From Streptomyces sp. NBC_01298 (GTDB lineage: Bacteria; Actinomycetota; Actinomycetes; Streptomycetales; Streptomycetaceae), in NCBI RefSeq assembly GCF_035978755.1, contig NZ_CP108414.1:186001-250000 (forward strand): a DNA stretch of 64,000 bases, in the 5' to 3' direction. This document shows positions 49,001-56,786 of the stretch, in pieces (the first letter of the stretch is position 1; the number at the start of each line of letters is the position of its first letter). The position numbers were made by a program, and so were the translations under genes. Below the pieces are notes generated by a model. It did not search any database. It was not told where the DNA came from and worked only from the letters and a program-made list of their open reading frames with translations.

Positions 49001-50072
49001 CTTCGGCGGTCTGGGCCAGGGCGCCGCGCAGACCGCCGGCCGCCTCGTGTCCGGCCAGGGTCAGCGTGCGTCCGCGACGGCGCCGCCAGGTCTCCAGCAG
49101 GGCGTGGGAGAGCAGCGGCAGGCTGCCGGGTTCGCGGGTGACCTCTTCCACGAGCCGGGCCGTGAGGGCGCGTTCGACGGTGAGGCCGGCCGCCGCCGCG
49201 GGGCGCACGATGGCGCCGCGCATCTCCTCCGCGGTCAGCGGACCCACGGGGAGGGTCGCGGCCCGGGCGGCCTCGGCGAGGGCGGGGTGGGCCAGGCAGT
49301 TCGCGTAGAAGTCGGCGCGCACGCCGAGCACCACGCGGATCCGGCTTGCTGGGCGGCGGGCGGCGAGCAGGGCCGCGAGGAAGTCCTCGCGTTCCTCGGG
49401 GTCCGCGCAGAGCGTGAAGACCTCTTCGAACTGGTCGACGATCAGCCAGGTCTCCCCGTCTCCGGGGGCCGGGGCGAGGACCGGCCCGTGGGTCCGCATC
49501 GGGTGTTCGCCGGGGGTGAGGACGCGCAGGGCCGCGGCGGGCGGCAACGGCGGCTCGGAGCGGCGCAGCCGCGGGATGAGGCCGGCCCTCAGCAGGGAGG
49601 ACTTGCCGCTGCCGGAGGGGCCGAGGACGACGGTGAAGCGGTGTTCGGCGACCAGGGCCGTCAGGTGGTCGGTCAGGCGTTCCCGGCCGAAGAACACCGA
49701 CTCGTCCTCGGGTTCGAAGCGCGTCAGGCCGCGGTAGGGCGGAGTTCCGCCGCCGTCGGCGCCGAGCGCGAGGCGGGCGGCTTCGGTCTCGGCGGCGGTC
49801 TCGGCTTCGGCCTCCCGCCAGCGTCGTTCCCATTCCGTACGGGCGCCGCCGCAGGCCTCGGCGTAGGCCAGCGTCACGGGCAGGCTCGGGAGCCGGTTCC
49901 CGGCGGCGGCCTGGGAGAGGGCCGTCACCGAATAGCCGGCCCGCGCGGACAGTTCCCGGTAGGGGACGGAGCCGGCCGCGCCGCGCAGGGCGCGGAGCTC
50001 GGCCGCGAACCGGGCGGTGGGGCCGGCCTGTGGATCGAGCGCCTTCTCCGGCCTTCCCGCACCGCTTCCCAT
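46089..50072 (-). CDS. XRE-HTH / nSTAND1 P-loop ATPase / WD40-repeat protein
   Basis: A 1327-residue protein. Residues 18-90 are an XRE-type helix-turn-helix (FAAELRALRGAAGSVPYREL, SARAGYSVTALSQAAAGNRL). GLTRFEPEDESVFFGRERLT leads into an nSTAND1 ATPase with Walker A GPSGSGKSS (Lys 157) and Walker B WLIVDQFEEVF; ADFYANCLAHPAL and LPLLSHALLETW follow, as in the family. A helical region ends in one membrane segment (GVTSVVTLLLVLLTVASTNA, about 520). The C-terminal 700 residues are WD40 repeats (SPDGRTLAVAAASGTLRLWD) forming one or two propellers. The membrane helix places the propellers outside the cell. Such proteins are regulators or death/defence switches; role unknown. ATG 50072 was chosen; frame extension to 53273 is antisense. 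Confidence 0.92.
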   Translation of the reverse strand: MGSGAGRPEKALDPQAGPTARFAAELRALRGAAGSVPYRELSARAGYSVTALSQAAAGNRLPSLPVTLAYAEACGGARTEWERRWREAEAETAAETEAARLALGADGGGTPPYRGLTRFEPEDESVFFGRERLTDHLTALVAEHRFTVVLGPSGSGKSSLLRAGLIPRLRRSEPPLPPAAALRVLTPGEHPMRTHGPVLAPAPGDGETWLIVDQFEEVFTLCADPEEREDFLAALLAARRPASRIRVVLGVRADFYANCLAHPALAEAARAATLPVGPLTAEEMRGAIVRPAAAAGLTVERALTARLVEEVTREPGSLPLLSHALLETWRRRRGRTLTLAGHEAAGGLRGALAQTAEGVYAELGPDRAPVARRLLLSLITPGDGSPGDGAPDTRRPVPRDTLVPPDSPEAGEAGAVLDRLARARLVTLDRDVVDLAHEALITAWPRLSGWIDTDRERLRRHRRLTQATENWLTRRRDAGALLRGGELTEAETTFADGADRAAELVPVEREFLRAGLASRARTRRIRRGVTSVVTLLLVLLTVASTNAWQQGRDNLRQRADAETRRAKGEELAAGQLAAVAQGLRSSDPALAMRLSVAAWRVAETAETRSALLAASVQAESDAYDVPDEAGPWTSHPALPVRLSADGRVAVTVDIDSVRAWDVTKRTAIGPETALDQATLFRGISPDGRTALLQGGDGKSDPVAGSGARRLDLVSGKALDAAPRPGGASTTWTASDQVVATMDMNGATGRLSLRDARSGRTLLEVPTGRHPLWALSPDGRHLALCARGGDAASPFERSEVPLRVWDVARGTELPAARPGGCAVESFRFTGDGAVLMSHETGGLTLWDPVTGREPAGINHNGLTEVTTSPDGRFAAAVDGREILMWRIAAPDRPVFRYSLANGAASQLRIDPKDGVLRYLTERRLGDTMVRTISYGPATTPDWNPEPASTGTFSADATTVAVDRRQGDSTWSEAYAVADGRRTARTPPADCPKAAPAASTQTPAEPPTGTPTAHDCRVLLALTPDGRTLAHARTDFAEGAEAGDGRRESAQEPVLWDIPGNKARPLPTDPEPSLAARMPITGMAVSPDGRSLLTTRAGVDTLDVRDLASGRRTGPRDLTKDRGSSMAASRSTRSAPVTVRPDGRLLATSSTTYDIPTGRRTERGQAMEPGGVLAYSPDGTRLAVGDGTGAVTLWDGRAERRLATLPAGIDAVGSDVLGSDSVKAVTALAFSPDGRTLAVAAASGTLRLWDVDSGRPLGSPLPTPGDGIVAVAFSPDGRTLHSAGAHSTVRTHQVAPVRLAESVCTRAGTGLSRSDWRTYLPDLPYRKTC

Positions 50073-50154
50073 GCCGCTCCGCTCCCCCGAGATCAAGATC
50101 TTTTCCACCGTAGGAGGGAGGCCCGGCGGCCACAAGGGCCTCTTCGGCCACGGA

Positions 50155-50195
50155 GAACAATTGTTCAGCCGCCCGGATGGAGGCTGCTGAACAAT
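50155..50195. promoter_or_regulatory. Triple GAACAAT operator-like element
   Basis: GAACAATTGTTC (50155-50166) is a perfect 12-bp palindrome. Its right half with flank, ATTGTTCAGC (50160-50169), is repeated inverted as GCTGAACAAT (50186-50195), a 10-bp perfect match over a 16-base spacer. So three GAACAAT half-sites occur in 41 bases, 83 bases upstream of the XRE/nSTAND gene and 226 bases upstream of the divergent subtilase gene. Confidence 0.6.
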
Positions 50196-50420
50196 CCGCG
50201 AGCCGGTGGACTGCTGCCGTACGCCGGTCGCCGCACGGCCCGAACGGCTCGTCCCGCCCACCTCCGCCGCTCCCCCTGGTGGCCGGTGGGAAACGGCCGA
50301 CCGGGCCCCGCGCCCGGCGACACCCCAACGCCACCGCACGCACCGCGTACGCCACGTACGCCACACGACGGGGCACGCACCACGGCTCCGGCCGCCGTGC
50401 ACGCCTTCACAGGAGCAGAG

Positions 50421-53400
50421 TTGTTCATACGGACGCACAGGGCTCGACGCGCCGCCGGGGCCCTCGCCCTCGCCACCGCCGTCGTCGCCCTCAGCACGGG
50501 GCTGACCGGCCCCGCGGGGGCGGCATCCGCCGCCTCCCCCACGAGTGACACCCCGCCCGCCGCCACCACGGGCACCCCCGTGACCGTCACGCTGATCACC
50601 GGTGACCGGGTGACCGTGGACGGCGGCGGCGCCCTCGTCCGCTTCGAACCCGCCAAGGGCCGTGAGCGCGTACCGGTCGAGATCGAACGCGCCGACGGCC
50701 GCACGCTGGTCCTCCCCGCCGACGCCCGGGCCCTGCTGGCCTCCGGCAAGCTGGACCGGCGCCTCTTCGACGTCACCACGCTCGCCGACCCGACCCTGCG
50801 CACGCTGCACCGCGACGGACTCGGCCTGATCGTCCAGTACGAGGGCTCCGCCGCGGCGGCCCGAGACGAGCTGCGGTCCGCCGCCGGCAAGGGAGCGGGG
50901 CGTGCCCTCCAGACCGTCAACGCCGAAGCCGTCCAGGCGTCGTCCGCTGACGCCGCGAAAGTCTGGGAGGCCCTGACCAACCCCACGACGCGTGGGGCCC
51001 GTACCGCCGGCGCCGGCATCGCCAAGATCTGGCTGGACGGCGTGCGCCGGGCGAGCCTGGACAAGAGCACCAAGCAGATCGGCGCCGACCGGGCCTGGCA
51101 GGCCGGGTTCGACGGCAAGGGCGTGAAGATCGCCGTCCTGGACACCGGTGTGGACAAGACCCACGCGGACCTGAAGACCCAGGTCGTCGGGGAGAAGAAC
51201 TTCTCCGACTCCCCCGACACCGCGGACCGGGTCGGCCACGGCACCCACGTGGCCTCCATCGCGGCCGGCACCGGGGCCGCGTCCGGCGGCCTCCTCAAGG
51301 GCGTCGCGCCCGGCGCCAAGGTGATCAGCGGCAAGGTCCTCGACGACCAGGGCTACGGCAGCGACTCCGCCGTCATCGCGGGCATGGAGTGGGCCGTCGC
51401 CGAGGGTGCGGACATCGTCAACCTCAGCCTCGGCAGCCGTGACTTCCCCGGTGTCGACCCGGTCGAGGCCACCGTCGACCGGCTGTCGGCGGAGAAGGGC
51501 GTCCTGTTCGCCATCGCCGCGGGCAACGACGGCGCCGGCGCGTCCACGGTCGGCTCGCCCGGCAGCGCCGACGCCGCCCTGACCGTCGGCGCCGTCGACC
51601 GCAAGGACGTCCTCGCGGACTTCTCCAGCAGGGGCCCGCGCGTCGGCGACGGTGCGGTCAAGCCCGACCTCACCGCGCCCGGCGTCGGCATCACCGCCGC
51701 GGCCGCCGCGGGGAGCAAGCTCGACACCGATCCCGGAGCCCAGCACCCCGTACCGGGTTACCTGGTGCTCAACGGCACCTCCATGGCCACTCCGCACGTG
51801 GCCGGGGCCGCGGCGCTGCTCAAGCAGAAGAACCCCGGCTGGACCGGTACCGAGCTCAAGGGCGCGCTGACCGCTTCCACGAAGGCCGGCGCGGCCGGCG
51901 TCCAGGAGCAGGGCACCGGCCGCGTGCAAGTGGACAAGGCCCTCACCCAGACGGTGATCACCGAGCAGCCGTCGGTGTCCCTCGGCACGGCCCAGTGGCC
52001 GCACGCCGACGACAAGCCGCTCACCAAGAAGATCGCCTACCGCAACCTCGGCAAGACCGACGTCACCCTCGACCTCGCGGTCACGGGAACCGACTCGCGG
52101 GGCAAGCCCGCCCCGGCCGGGTTCTTCACCCTCGGCGCCAAGAAGGTGACCGTGCCCGCAGGGGGCCGGGCCGAGGTCGCCCTGGCCGCCGACACCCGGC
52201 TCGGCGAGGTCGACGGCGCCTTCTCCGCCTACGTCACCGCCACCGGCGGCGGCCAGTCGGTGCGCTCGGGCGCGGCAGCCGTGCGTGAGGCCGAGGCGTA
52301 CGACGTCACCATCACGACGGTCGACCGCGACGGCCGCCCCGCCCGCGAGTTCGCCCACTCCCTGTTCGGGATCGGCGGCGCCGCCGACGGCATCTGGGAG
52401 GGCATCAGCAACGAGACCGGCGCCCGCACCCTGCGCCTGCCCAAGGGCACCTACGCGCTCCACGGCGCCGTGTACCAGGACGGCTCGGACCTCACCAAGG
52501 GCGTGGACTGGCTCGTCCAGCCGCGACTGGAGGTCACCGGAACCACCAAGGTCAAGGTCGACGCGCGCACCGCGAAGCCGGTGGACATCACCGTCCCGGG
52601 TCTGGCCACGGCCGACTTCGCCCTGCCGTACTACCAGCAGAAGGTCGGCGAAGGCCACCTCGGCAACGGCTGGGTCCTCCCCAAGGGCTACACCGGGTTC
52701 CGCTCCGCCCACATGGGGCCGGCCGTGACCGACGGCTCGCTCACGCAGAGCTGGCTCGCGACCTTCATCAAGGCGCCGGCCGCCCAGTACAACGTCGCCC
52801 TCGGCGGCGTGACGAACCGCCTCGCCACCGGGTACGAGCGGCACCTGAAGTCGACGCAGCTGGCGAAGCTCTCCGTGGAGATGGGCGCGCCCGCCCGCGG
52901 CAAGTCCGGCTACGCCTACGCCGCCCCCACCCTGCCCGGCATGTCCCAGGGCGACTTCTACGGGGCCGTCCAGCCCGCTCCCGGCACCCGTACGCTCCTG
53001 CTCTCCGCCCTCGACGGCGCGACCTGGCGCAGCGGGTTCTGGCAGCTCGGCGCCCCGAACGCCGACGGCGACCAGCGCCTCGAGGCGGACCAGGCCTCCC
53101 TGGAGCCGAAGCGCTACAAGGCCGGCTCCTCGTACCGCGAGACCTTCAACACCGGGGTCTTCGGACCGGTCCTGGGCAAGGGCCTGGGCGTGTTCCGCGG
53201 CGCACCCGACCCGGAGACGGGCAAGCAGACCATCACCGGCGCGGTGCCCCTGTTCGGTGACGGCGCCGGCCACCCGGGCTCATCGGCGCTCACCAAGACC
53301 ACCACGACCCTGTACCGCAACGGCGTCAAGGTCGCCGAGAACGCGGACCCGCTCAGCGGCTGGGAGCCCTTCACGGTCGACGGCGCCGCCGCCAAGTACC

Positions 53401-53807
53401 GGCTGACCACCTCCGTCGAGCGGTCCAAGGACGTCTCCGCCGTCTCCACCCGCATCGACACGAGCTTCACCTTCCGCTCCGGCCAGGTCGCCGCCCACAC
53501 CGCGCTCCCGGTCTCCACGGTGCGCTTCGACGCCGCGCTCGACACCGCCTCCCGCGCTCCGGCGGGCAAGGTCACCCGGATCCCCGTGACCGTGCAGGGC
53601 GCGGCCTCCGGGAAGAACCTCAAGTCGCTGACGATCTCCGTGAGCCTCGACGGCGGCGCGACCTGGAAGCAGGTCAAGGTCACCGACGGCGCGTTCTCCG
53701 TCCGGAACCCCGCCAAGAACCAGGGGATCTCCTTCCGGGCCCAGGTCACCGACAAGCAGGGCAACGTCTCCGCGGTCACGGTCGTCAACGCCTACCTGGG
53801 CAAGTGA
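50421..53807 (+). CDS. Large secreted subtilisin-like (S8) peptidase
   Basis: A 1128-residue exported protease. TTG 50421 follows AGGAG at 50411-50415; a GTG at 50397 in frame is a less likely start. Residues 1-40 are the signal peptide. A propeptide-like part runs to about 215. The S8 domain holds Asp 241 (AVLDTGVDKTHAD), His 276 (GHGTHVASIAAG) and Ser 454 (NGTSMATPHVAG), with Asn in AIAAGNDGAG as oxyanion residue. The other 650 residues are beta-sandwich modules (for example KIAYRNLGKTDVTLDLAVTG) with no membrane anchor. The family degrades proteins outside the cell. It is divergent from the XRE/nSTAND/WD40 gene across a 348-bp region with an operator-like element, and ends in a strong terminator. 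Confidence 0.95.
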   Translation: MFIRTHRARRAAGALALATAVVALSTGLTGPAGAASAASPTSDTPPAATTGTPVTVTLITGDRVTVDGGGALVRFEPAKGRERVPVEIERADGRTLVLPADARALLASGKLDRRLFDVTTLADPTLRTLHRDGLGLIVQYEGSAAAARDELRSAAGKGAGRALQTVNAEAVQASSADAAKVWEALTNPTTRGARTAGAGIAKIWLDGVRRASLDKSTKQIGADRAWQAGFDGKGVKIAVLDTGVDKTHADLKTQVVGEKNFSDSPDTADRVGHGTHVASIAAGTGAASGGLLKGVAPGAKVISGKVLDDQGYGSDSAVIAGMEWAVAEGADIVNLSLGSRDFPGVDPVEATVDRLSAEKGVLFAIAAGNDGAGASTVGSPGSADAALTVGAVDRKDVLADFSSRGPRVGDGAVKPDLTAPGVGITAAAAAGSKLDTDPGAQHPVPGYLVLNGTSMATPHVAGAAALLKQKNPGWTGTELKGALTASTKAGAAGVQEQGTGRVQVDKALTQTVITEQPSVSLGTAQWPHADDKPLTKKIAYRNLGKTDVTLDLAVTGTDSRGKPAPAGFFTLGAKKVTVPAGGRAEVALAADTRLGEVDGAFSAYVTATGGGQSVRSGAAAVREAEAYDVTITTVDRDGRPAREFAHSLFGIGGAADGIWEGISNETGARTLRLPKGTYALHGAVYQDGSDLTKGVDWLVQPRLEVTGTTKVKVDARTAKPVDITVPGLATADFALPYYQQKVGEGHLGNGWVLPKGYTGFRSAHMGPAVTDGSLTQSWLATFIKAPAAQYNVALGGVTNRLATGYERHLKSTQLAKLSVEMGAPARGKSGYAYAAPTLPGMSQGDFYGAVQPAPGTRTLLLSALDGATWRSGFWQLGAPNADGDQRLEADQASLEPKRYKAGSSYRETFNTGVFGPVLGKGLGVFRGAPDPETGKQTITGAVPLFGDGAGHPGSSALTKTTTTLYRNGVKVAENADPLSGWEPFTVDGAAAKYRLTTSVERSKDVSAVSTRIDTSFTFRSGQVAAHTALPVSTVRFDAALDTASRAPAGKVTRIPVTVQGAASGKNLKSLTISVSLDGGATWKQVKVTDGAFSVRNPAKNQGISFRAQVTDKQGNVSAVTVVNAYLGK

Positions 53808-53857
53808 TCCCCCTTCCCTGAGCCGACGGCTGTCCCTGCCACCGGACACCTGCCTGC

Positions 53858-53892
53858 CCGCCCGCCCGCCACGCATCGTGGCGGGCGGGCGG
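53858..53892. terminator. Bidirectional terminator
   Basis: A perfect 15-bp GC-rich stem (53858-53872 with 53878-53892) with a GCATC loop, between the convergent subtilase and AraC-type genes. Confidence 0.88.
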
Positions 53893-53916
53893 TACGCGTT
53901 TTCGTGCCGGGTCGTG

Positions 53917-54942
53917 TCAGCCCGGGCCCTGCGGGCCCCGAGCGGACAGGAGGCTCCCCGCCCCGTCGGCCCGGAAGGCCCTCCGGTAGGCGGCGGGTGT
54001 GGTGCGCAGGGCCTCGTGGAAGCGTCGGCGCAGGTTGACGGCCGAGGAGAGGCCGACGCGGTGCGCGATGGTTTCCACGGGCAGGTCGGTCTCTTCCAGC
54101 AAGGCCCGGGTGGCGGCGATCCGCCGGTCCAGCAGCCAGCGTCCGGGGCTGATCCCCAACTGGTCGGTGAAGCGCCGGGTCAGCGTGCGGGCCGACACCC
54201 GGGCGCGGAGCGCCATCTCGGCGACGCTGACCGGCTGGTCCAGCCTTCCGCTCAGCCACTCCAGCAGCGGGGCCAGCGAGTCCGCCACCGGTCCGGAGGT
54301 GGGCAGTTCGGCGTACTGCAGCTGGCAGCCCTCGCGGTGCGGGGGCATCACCATCTGGCGGGCGATCCGCATCGCGTACGCGGCTCCCTGGTCGGTGCGT
54401 ACCAGGTGCAGGCAGAGGTCGACGCCGGCCGCCGATCCGGCGCTGGTCGCGACGTCGCCGTGGTCCACGTACAGCACGGCGGGGTCGACCCGGACCCGCG
54501 GGAACCGGGCGGCCAGTTCCGGGGCCTGGGCCCAGTGGGTGGCGGCCCGCCGCTCGTCCAGCAGTCCGGCTGCGGCGAGCACGAAGGCGCCCGAGCAGAT
54601 GCCGACGACCCGCGCGCCGCGACCGTGTGCCCGCCGGATCGCGGCGATCAGCGTGGTCGACACCTCGGTTCCGGCGGGCTGTTGCCAGCCCGGGATCAGT
54701 ACCGTGTCCGCGCGCTCCAGGGCGTCCAGGCCCGTCGTCACCAGGAGGTCGTATCCGGCTTGGGTCCGTACCGGGCCGGGGTGCTCGGTACAGACCTCGA
54801 ACGCGTAGCGGGCGGGGATGGCCGGGCTGTGGTCGGCGAACACCTCGGTCGCGCAGGCCAGCGGGAAGGTCGACTGCGGGGGCCGCAGCACGGCCACGAC
54901 CCGGTGGAGCGCGGGGGACTTCGGCAGCGGACGAGACGTCAT
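53917..54942 (-). CDS. GlxA/FtrA-type AraC regulator (DJ-1/PfpI domain plus AraC HTH)
   Basis: A 341-residue regulator. Residues 10-185 form a class-I glutamine-amidotransferase-like DJ-1/PfpI domain (HRVVAVLRPPQSTFPLACAT, RGARVVGICSGAFVLAAAGL with the nucleophile-elbow Cys), the usual ligand domain of GlxA proteins. Residues 235-330 are the AraC double helix-turn-helix: VSVAEMALRARVSARTLTRR, FTDQLGISPGRWLLDRRIAA, then PVETIAHRVGLSSAVNLRRR. ATG 54942 was chosen; an upstream ATG at 54960 adds MGYFRA. It is divergent from an MFS exporter gene 71 bp away, the likely target. Confidence 0.93.
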   Translation of the reverse strand: MTSRPLPKSPALHRVVAVLRPPQSTFPLACATEVFADHSPAIPARYAFEVCTEHPGPVRTQAGYDLLVTTGLDALERADTVLIPGWQQPAGTEVSTTLIAAIRRAHGRGARVVGICSGAFVLAAAGLLDERRAATHWAQAPELAARFPRVRVDPAVLYVDHGDVATSAGSAAGVDLCLHLVRTDQGAAYAMRIARQMVMPPHREGCQLQYAELPTSGPVADSLAPLLEWLSGRLDQPVSVAEMALRARVSARTLTRRFTDQLGISPGRWLLDRRIAATRALLEETDLPVETIAHRVGLSSAVNLRRRFHEALRTTPAAYRRAFRADGAGSLLSARGPQGPG

Positions 54943-54989
54943 GGCGCGAAAGTACCCCATCATGTCGTTCAGGACACTGGAGCGAGAGG

Positions 54990-55005
54990 ATTGGTCTAGT
55001 CCAGC
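54990..55005. promoter_or_regulatory. DasR-like (dre) operator
   Basis: ATTGGTCTAGTCCAGC (54990-55005) agrees with the DasR site consensus A(C/G)TGGTCTAGACCA(G/C)T at 13 of 16 bases. It lies in the divergent region just before the MFS exporter start. DasR is the GlcNAc-responsive GntR repressor of Streptomyces. Confidence 0.35.
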
Positions 55006-55013
55006 ATCGTACT

Positions 55014-56378
55014 GTGACGAACGTACAGGCGCAGAAACAGACCCAGACGCAGATACAGGCGCGGACGCAGGCGCAGACGCAGGCACAGATACAGGCGGCG
55101 CAGACCGAGCCGCCGGCCGCCGGGGCCTCCTTGTGGGACCGCCGGTTCACGCTCTACTTCACCGCCCGTGCGGTCTCCTTGGTCGGCGACGCGATGATGC
55201 CGGTGGCCGCCGCGCTCGCGGTCGGCCCGCTGTACGGGATCTCCGGGGTCGGCTTGGTGCTCGGCACCTGGACCGGGACGTTCGTACTCCTGGTCCTGTT
55301 CGGCGGGGTGTTCGCCGACCGGGTGGGGGCGCGCCGGATGATGGTGGGTGCGGACCTCGTCCGGGTGCTCACCCAGGGCGTGCTGGCTGCCGCGTTCTTC
55401 GCCGGGACACCACCGTTCTGGCTGCTGGTGACCATGGCGGCGGTGGCCGGCGCGGCGGTCGCGATGTTCCAGCCGGGCGTGAACGGCATGGTTCCGCTGG
55501 TCGCACGGGAACCGCAGCGTGCCAACGCCACGCTCAAGGTCGCCGACGCGCTCGCCCAACTGCTCGGCCCGGCCCTGGCGGGGCTGCTGATCGTGCTCAC
55601 CGGCGCCGGGACGGTCTACGCGATCAACGCCGGCACCTTCGTGCTCAGCGCCCTGTGCCTGGGGCTCATCCGCTTCTCCCCCGCCGCCGCGTCCGCGCAA
55701 GCCCCGGCCGGCGCCGGGTCGGCCGCCGCCAAGCTGGTTTCGCTCCGTCGCGACCTGCGCCAAGGCTGGCGGGAGTTCCGCTCCCGCACCTGGATGTGGG
55801 CGGTGATCCTGATCTGGGTGGCGTACGGCGTACTGCTCTTCGGCCCGCTGGTGCCGCTCAGCTCAGCGGTGATCGGGGCCCGGCTCGGCCCGAACGCCTA
55901 CGGCCTGGCCGTCTCCTTCCTCGGTGTCGGAACGGTGCTCGGCGGCTTGCTGGCCATGCGGCTGCGTCCGGTCCGGCCGCTGGCCGCGGGCGCGCTGGCC
56001 ATGGTCCTGTTCGCGGTGCTGCCGCTCTGTGTGGCGCTGGGCGCCGGACTGCCGGTGCTGCTGGCGGGCCACGTCCTCGGTGGTGGGGCCTGGGCGTTCT
56101 GGTCGGTGATGTGGGCGACCAGCGTGCAGACCCACACGCCGCCGGAGGTCCTCAACCGGGTCACCGCGTACGAGCTGGCCGGCTCGGTGTCCGGCATCGC
56201 GCTCGGTCAGATCCTGGCGGGCCCGGCCACCGAGCTGGCCTCCCCGCGAACACTGCTGCTGGTCTCGGCGGGCACCTGCCTGGCCGGCTGTGTGGCACTA
56301 CTGTCGATCCCGGCCATCCGCACCCTCCGCCGCGTCACTGGCGCCGACAGCGCCGAAGCGGCGCCAGCGGCGCACTGA
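55014..56378 (+). CDS. MFS exporter (MFS_3 type) with Gln-rich N-terminus
   Basis: A 454-residue transporter with twelve helices from GTG 55014. The signature between helices 2 and 3 is GGVFADRVGARRMMVGADLV, and VAGAAVAMFQPGVNGMVPLV with REPQRANATLKVADALAQLL are hallmarks of enterobactin-exporter-like MFS_3 proteins. Unlike typical members, the first 30 residues are a low-complexity Gln/Ala/Thr segment (VQAQKQTQTQIQARTQAQTQ onward) coded by CAGACG/CAGGCG repeats. There is almost no leader: the start is nine bases after the dre-like site. Probably exports a drug or siderophore under the divergent GlxA-type regulator. Confidence 0.92.
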   Translation: MTNVQAQKQTQTQIQARTQAQTQAQIQAAQTEPPAAGASLWDRRFTLYFTARAVSLVGDAMMPVAAALAVGPLYGISGVGLVLGTWTGTFVLLVLFGGVFADRVGARRMMVGADLVRVLTQGVLAAAFFAGTPPFWLLVTMAAVAGAAVAMFQPGVNGMVPLVAREPQRANATLKVADALAQLLGPALAGLLIVLTGAGTVYAINAGTFVLSALCLGLIRFSPAAASAQAPAGAGSAAAKLVSLRRDLRQGWREFRSRTWMWAVILIWVAYGVLLFGPLVPLSSAVIGARLGPNAYGLAVSFLGVGTVLGGLLAMRLRPVRPLAAGALAMVLFAVLPLCVALGAGLPVLLAGHVLGGGAWAFWSVMWATSVQTHTPPEVLNRVTAYELAGSVSGIALGQILAGPATELASPRTLLLVSAGTCLAGCVALLSIPAIRTLRRVTGADSAEAAPAAH

Positions 56379-56407
56379 CCGGACATGGCCGGTCGATAGG
56401 CCTTGAC

Positions 56408-56542
56408 GTGTTCGCCGACCCCGCCGACGAGATCCTCCGCCGGGTGCGCGAGCGCGGCTGGACGGTGACGTCCCCGGACGCCGAGAGCCTGGTCGTGCCC
56501 GTCGCGGGCGCGGACTACTACGACTTCCTAGCCGCCTCCTGA
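56408..56542 (+). CDS. Short ORF, possible gene fragment
   Basis: GTG 56408 opens a 44-codon frame: MFADPADEILRRVRERGWTV then TSPDAESLVVPVAGADYYDF and LAAS. It looks like real protein (an alpha-beta unit) and its codon use fits, yet it has no ribosome site and no known family. It is 30 bases after the MFS exporter stop and might be a remnant of a longer gene or a tiny co-transcribed one. Confidence 0.3.
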   Translation: MFADPADEILRRVRERGWTVTSPDAESLVVPVAGADYYDFLAAS

Positions 56543-56786
56543 GGTACGTCGCCGAGGTCCGGCGGTCGGCCCGCTACTGGACCCCGCCTCACACTCGACG
56601 CCCGGCGTGTCCGTGGGCTGGAACGTACCCACCCGCGCCTGACGCGCACACAGAACCCCCTAGGCAGAAGCTAATTGCGGCCTCGCGTCTGTTTTTTGCG
56701 CAGGATCATAGACTTCCTCCATGTGGAGTCGTAGCGTCCCGGGTTGAGCCACTTCCGCTCCCGCCGATCGAGCCGCAAGGACGTGC

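Noticed and set aside
46089..50072. A defence island around the STAND proteins.
   Set aside because: Neighbours are metabolic, secreted-enzyme and regulator genes; no nuclease, restriction, toxin or reverse transcriptase genes were seen, so a defence role is only one possibility.
48348..50420. Open plus-strand frame continuous with the subtilase gene.
   Set aside because: It is antisense to the XRE/nSTAND gene; the signal peptide and ribosome site place the true start at 50421.
50073..53273. The minus-strand frame of the nSTAND/WD40 gene stays open far upstream, allowing a protein of about 2394 residues.
   Set aside because: The upstream part is the mirror of the subtilase gene, is rich in Gly/Arg/Val with no recognisable domain, and the ATG at 50072 has a ribosome site and begins a known HTH domain.
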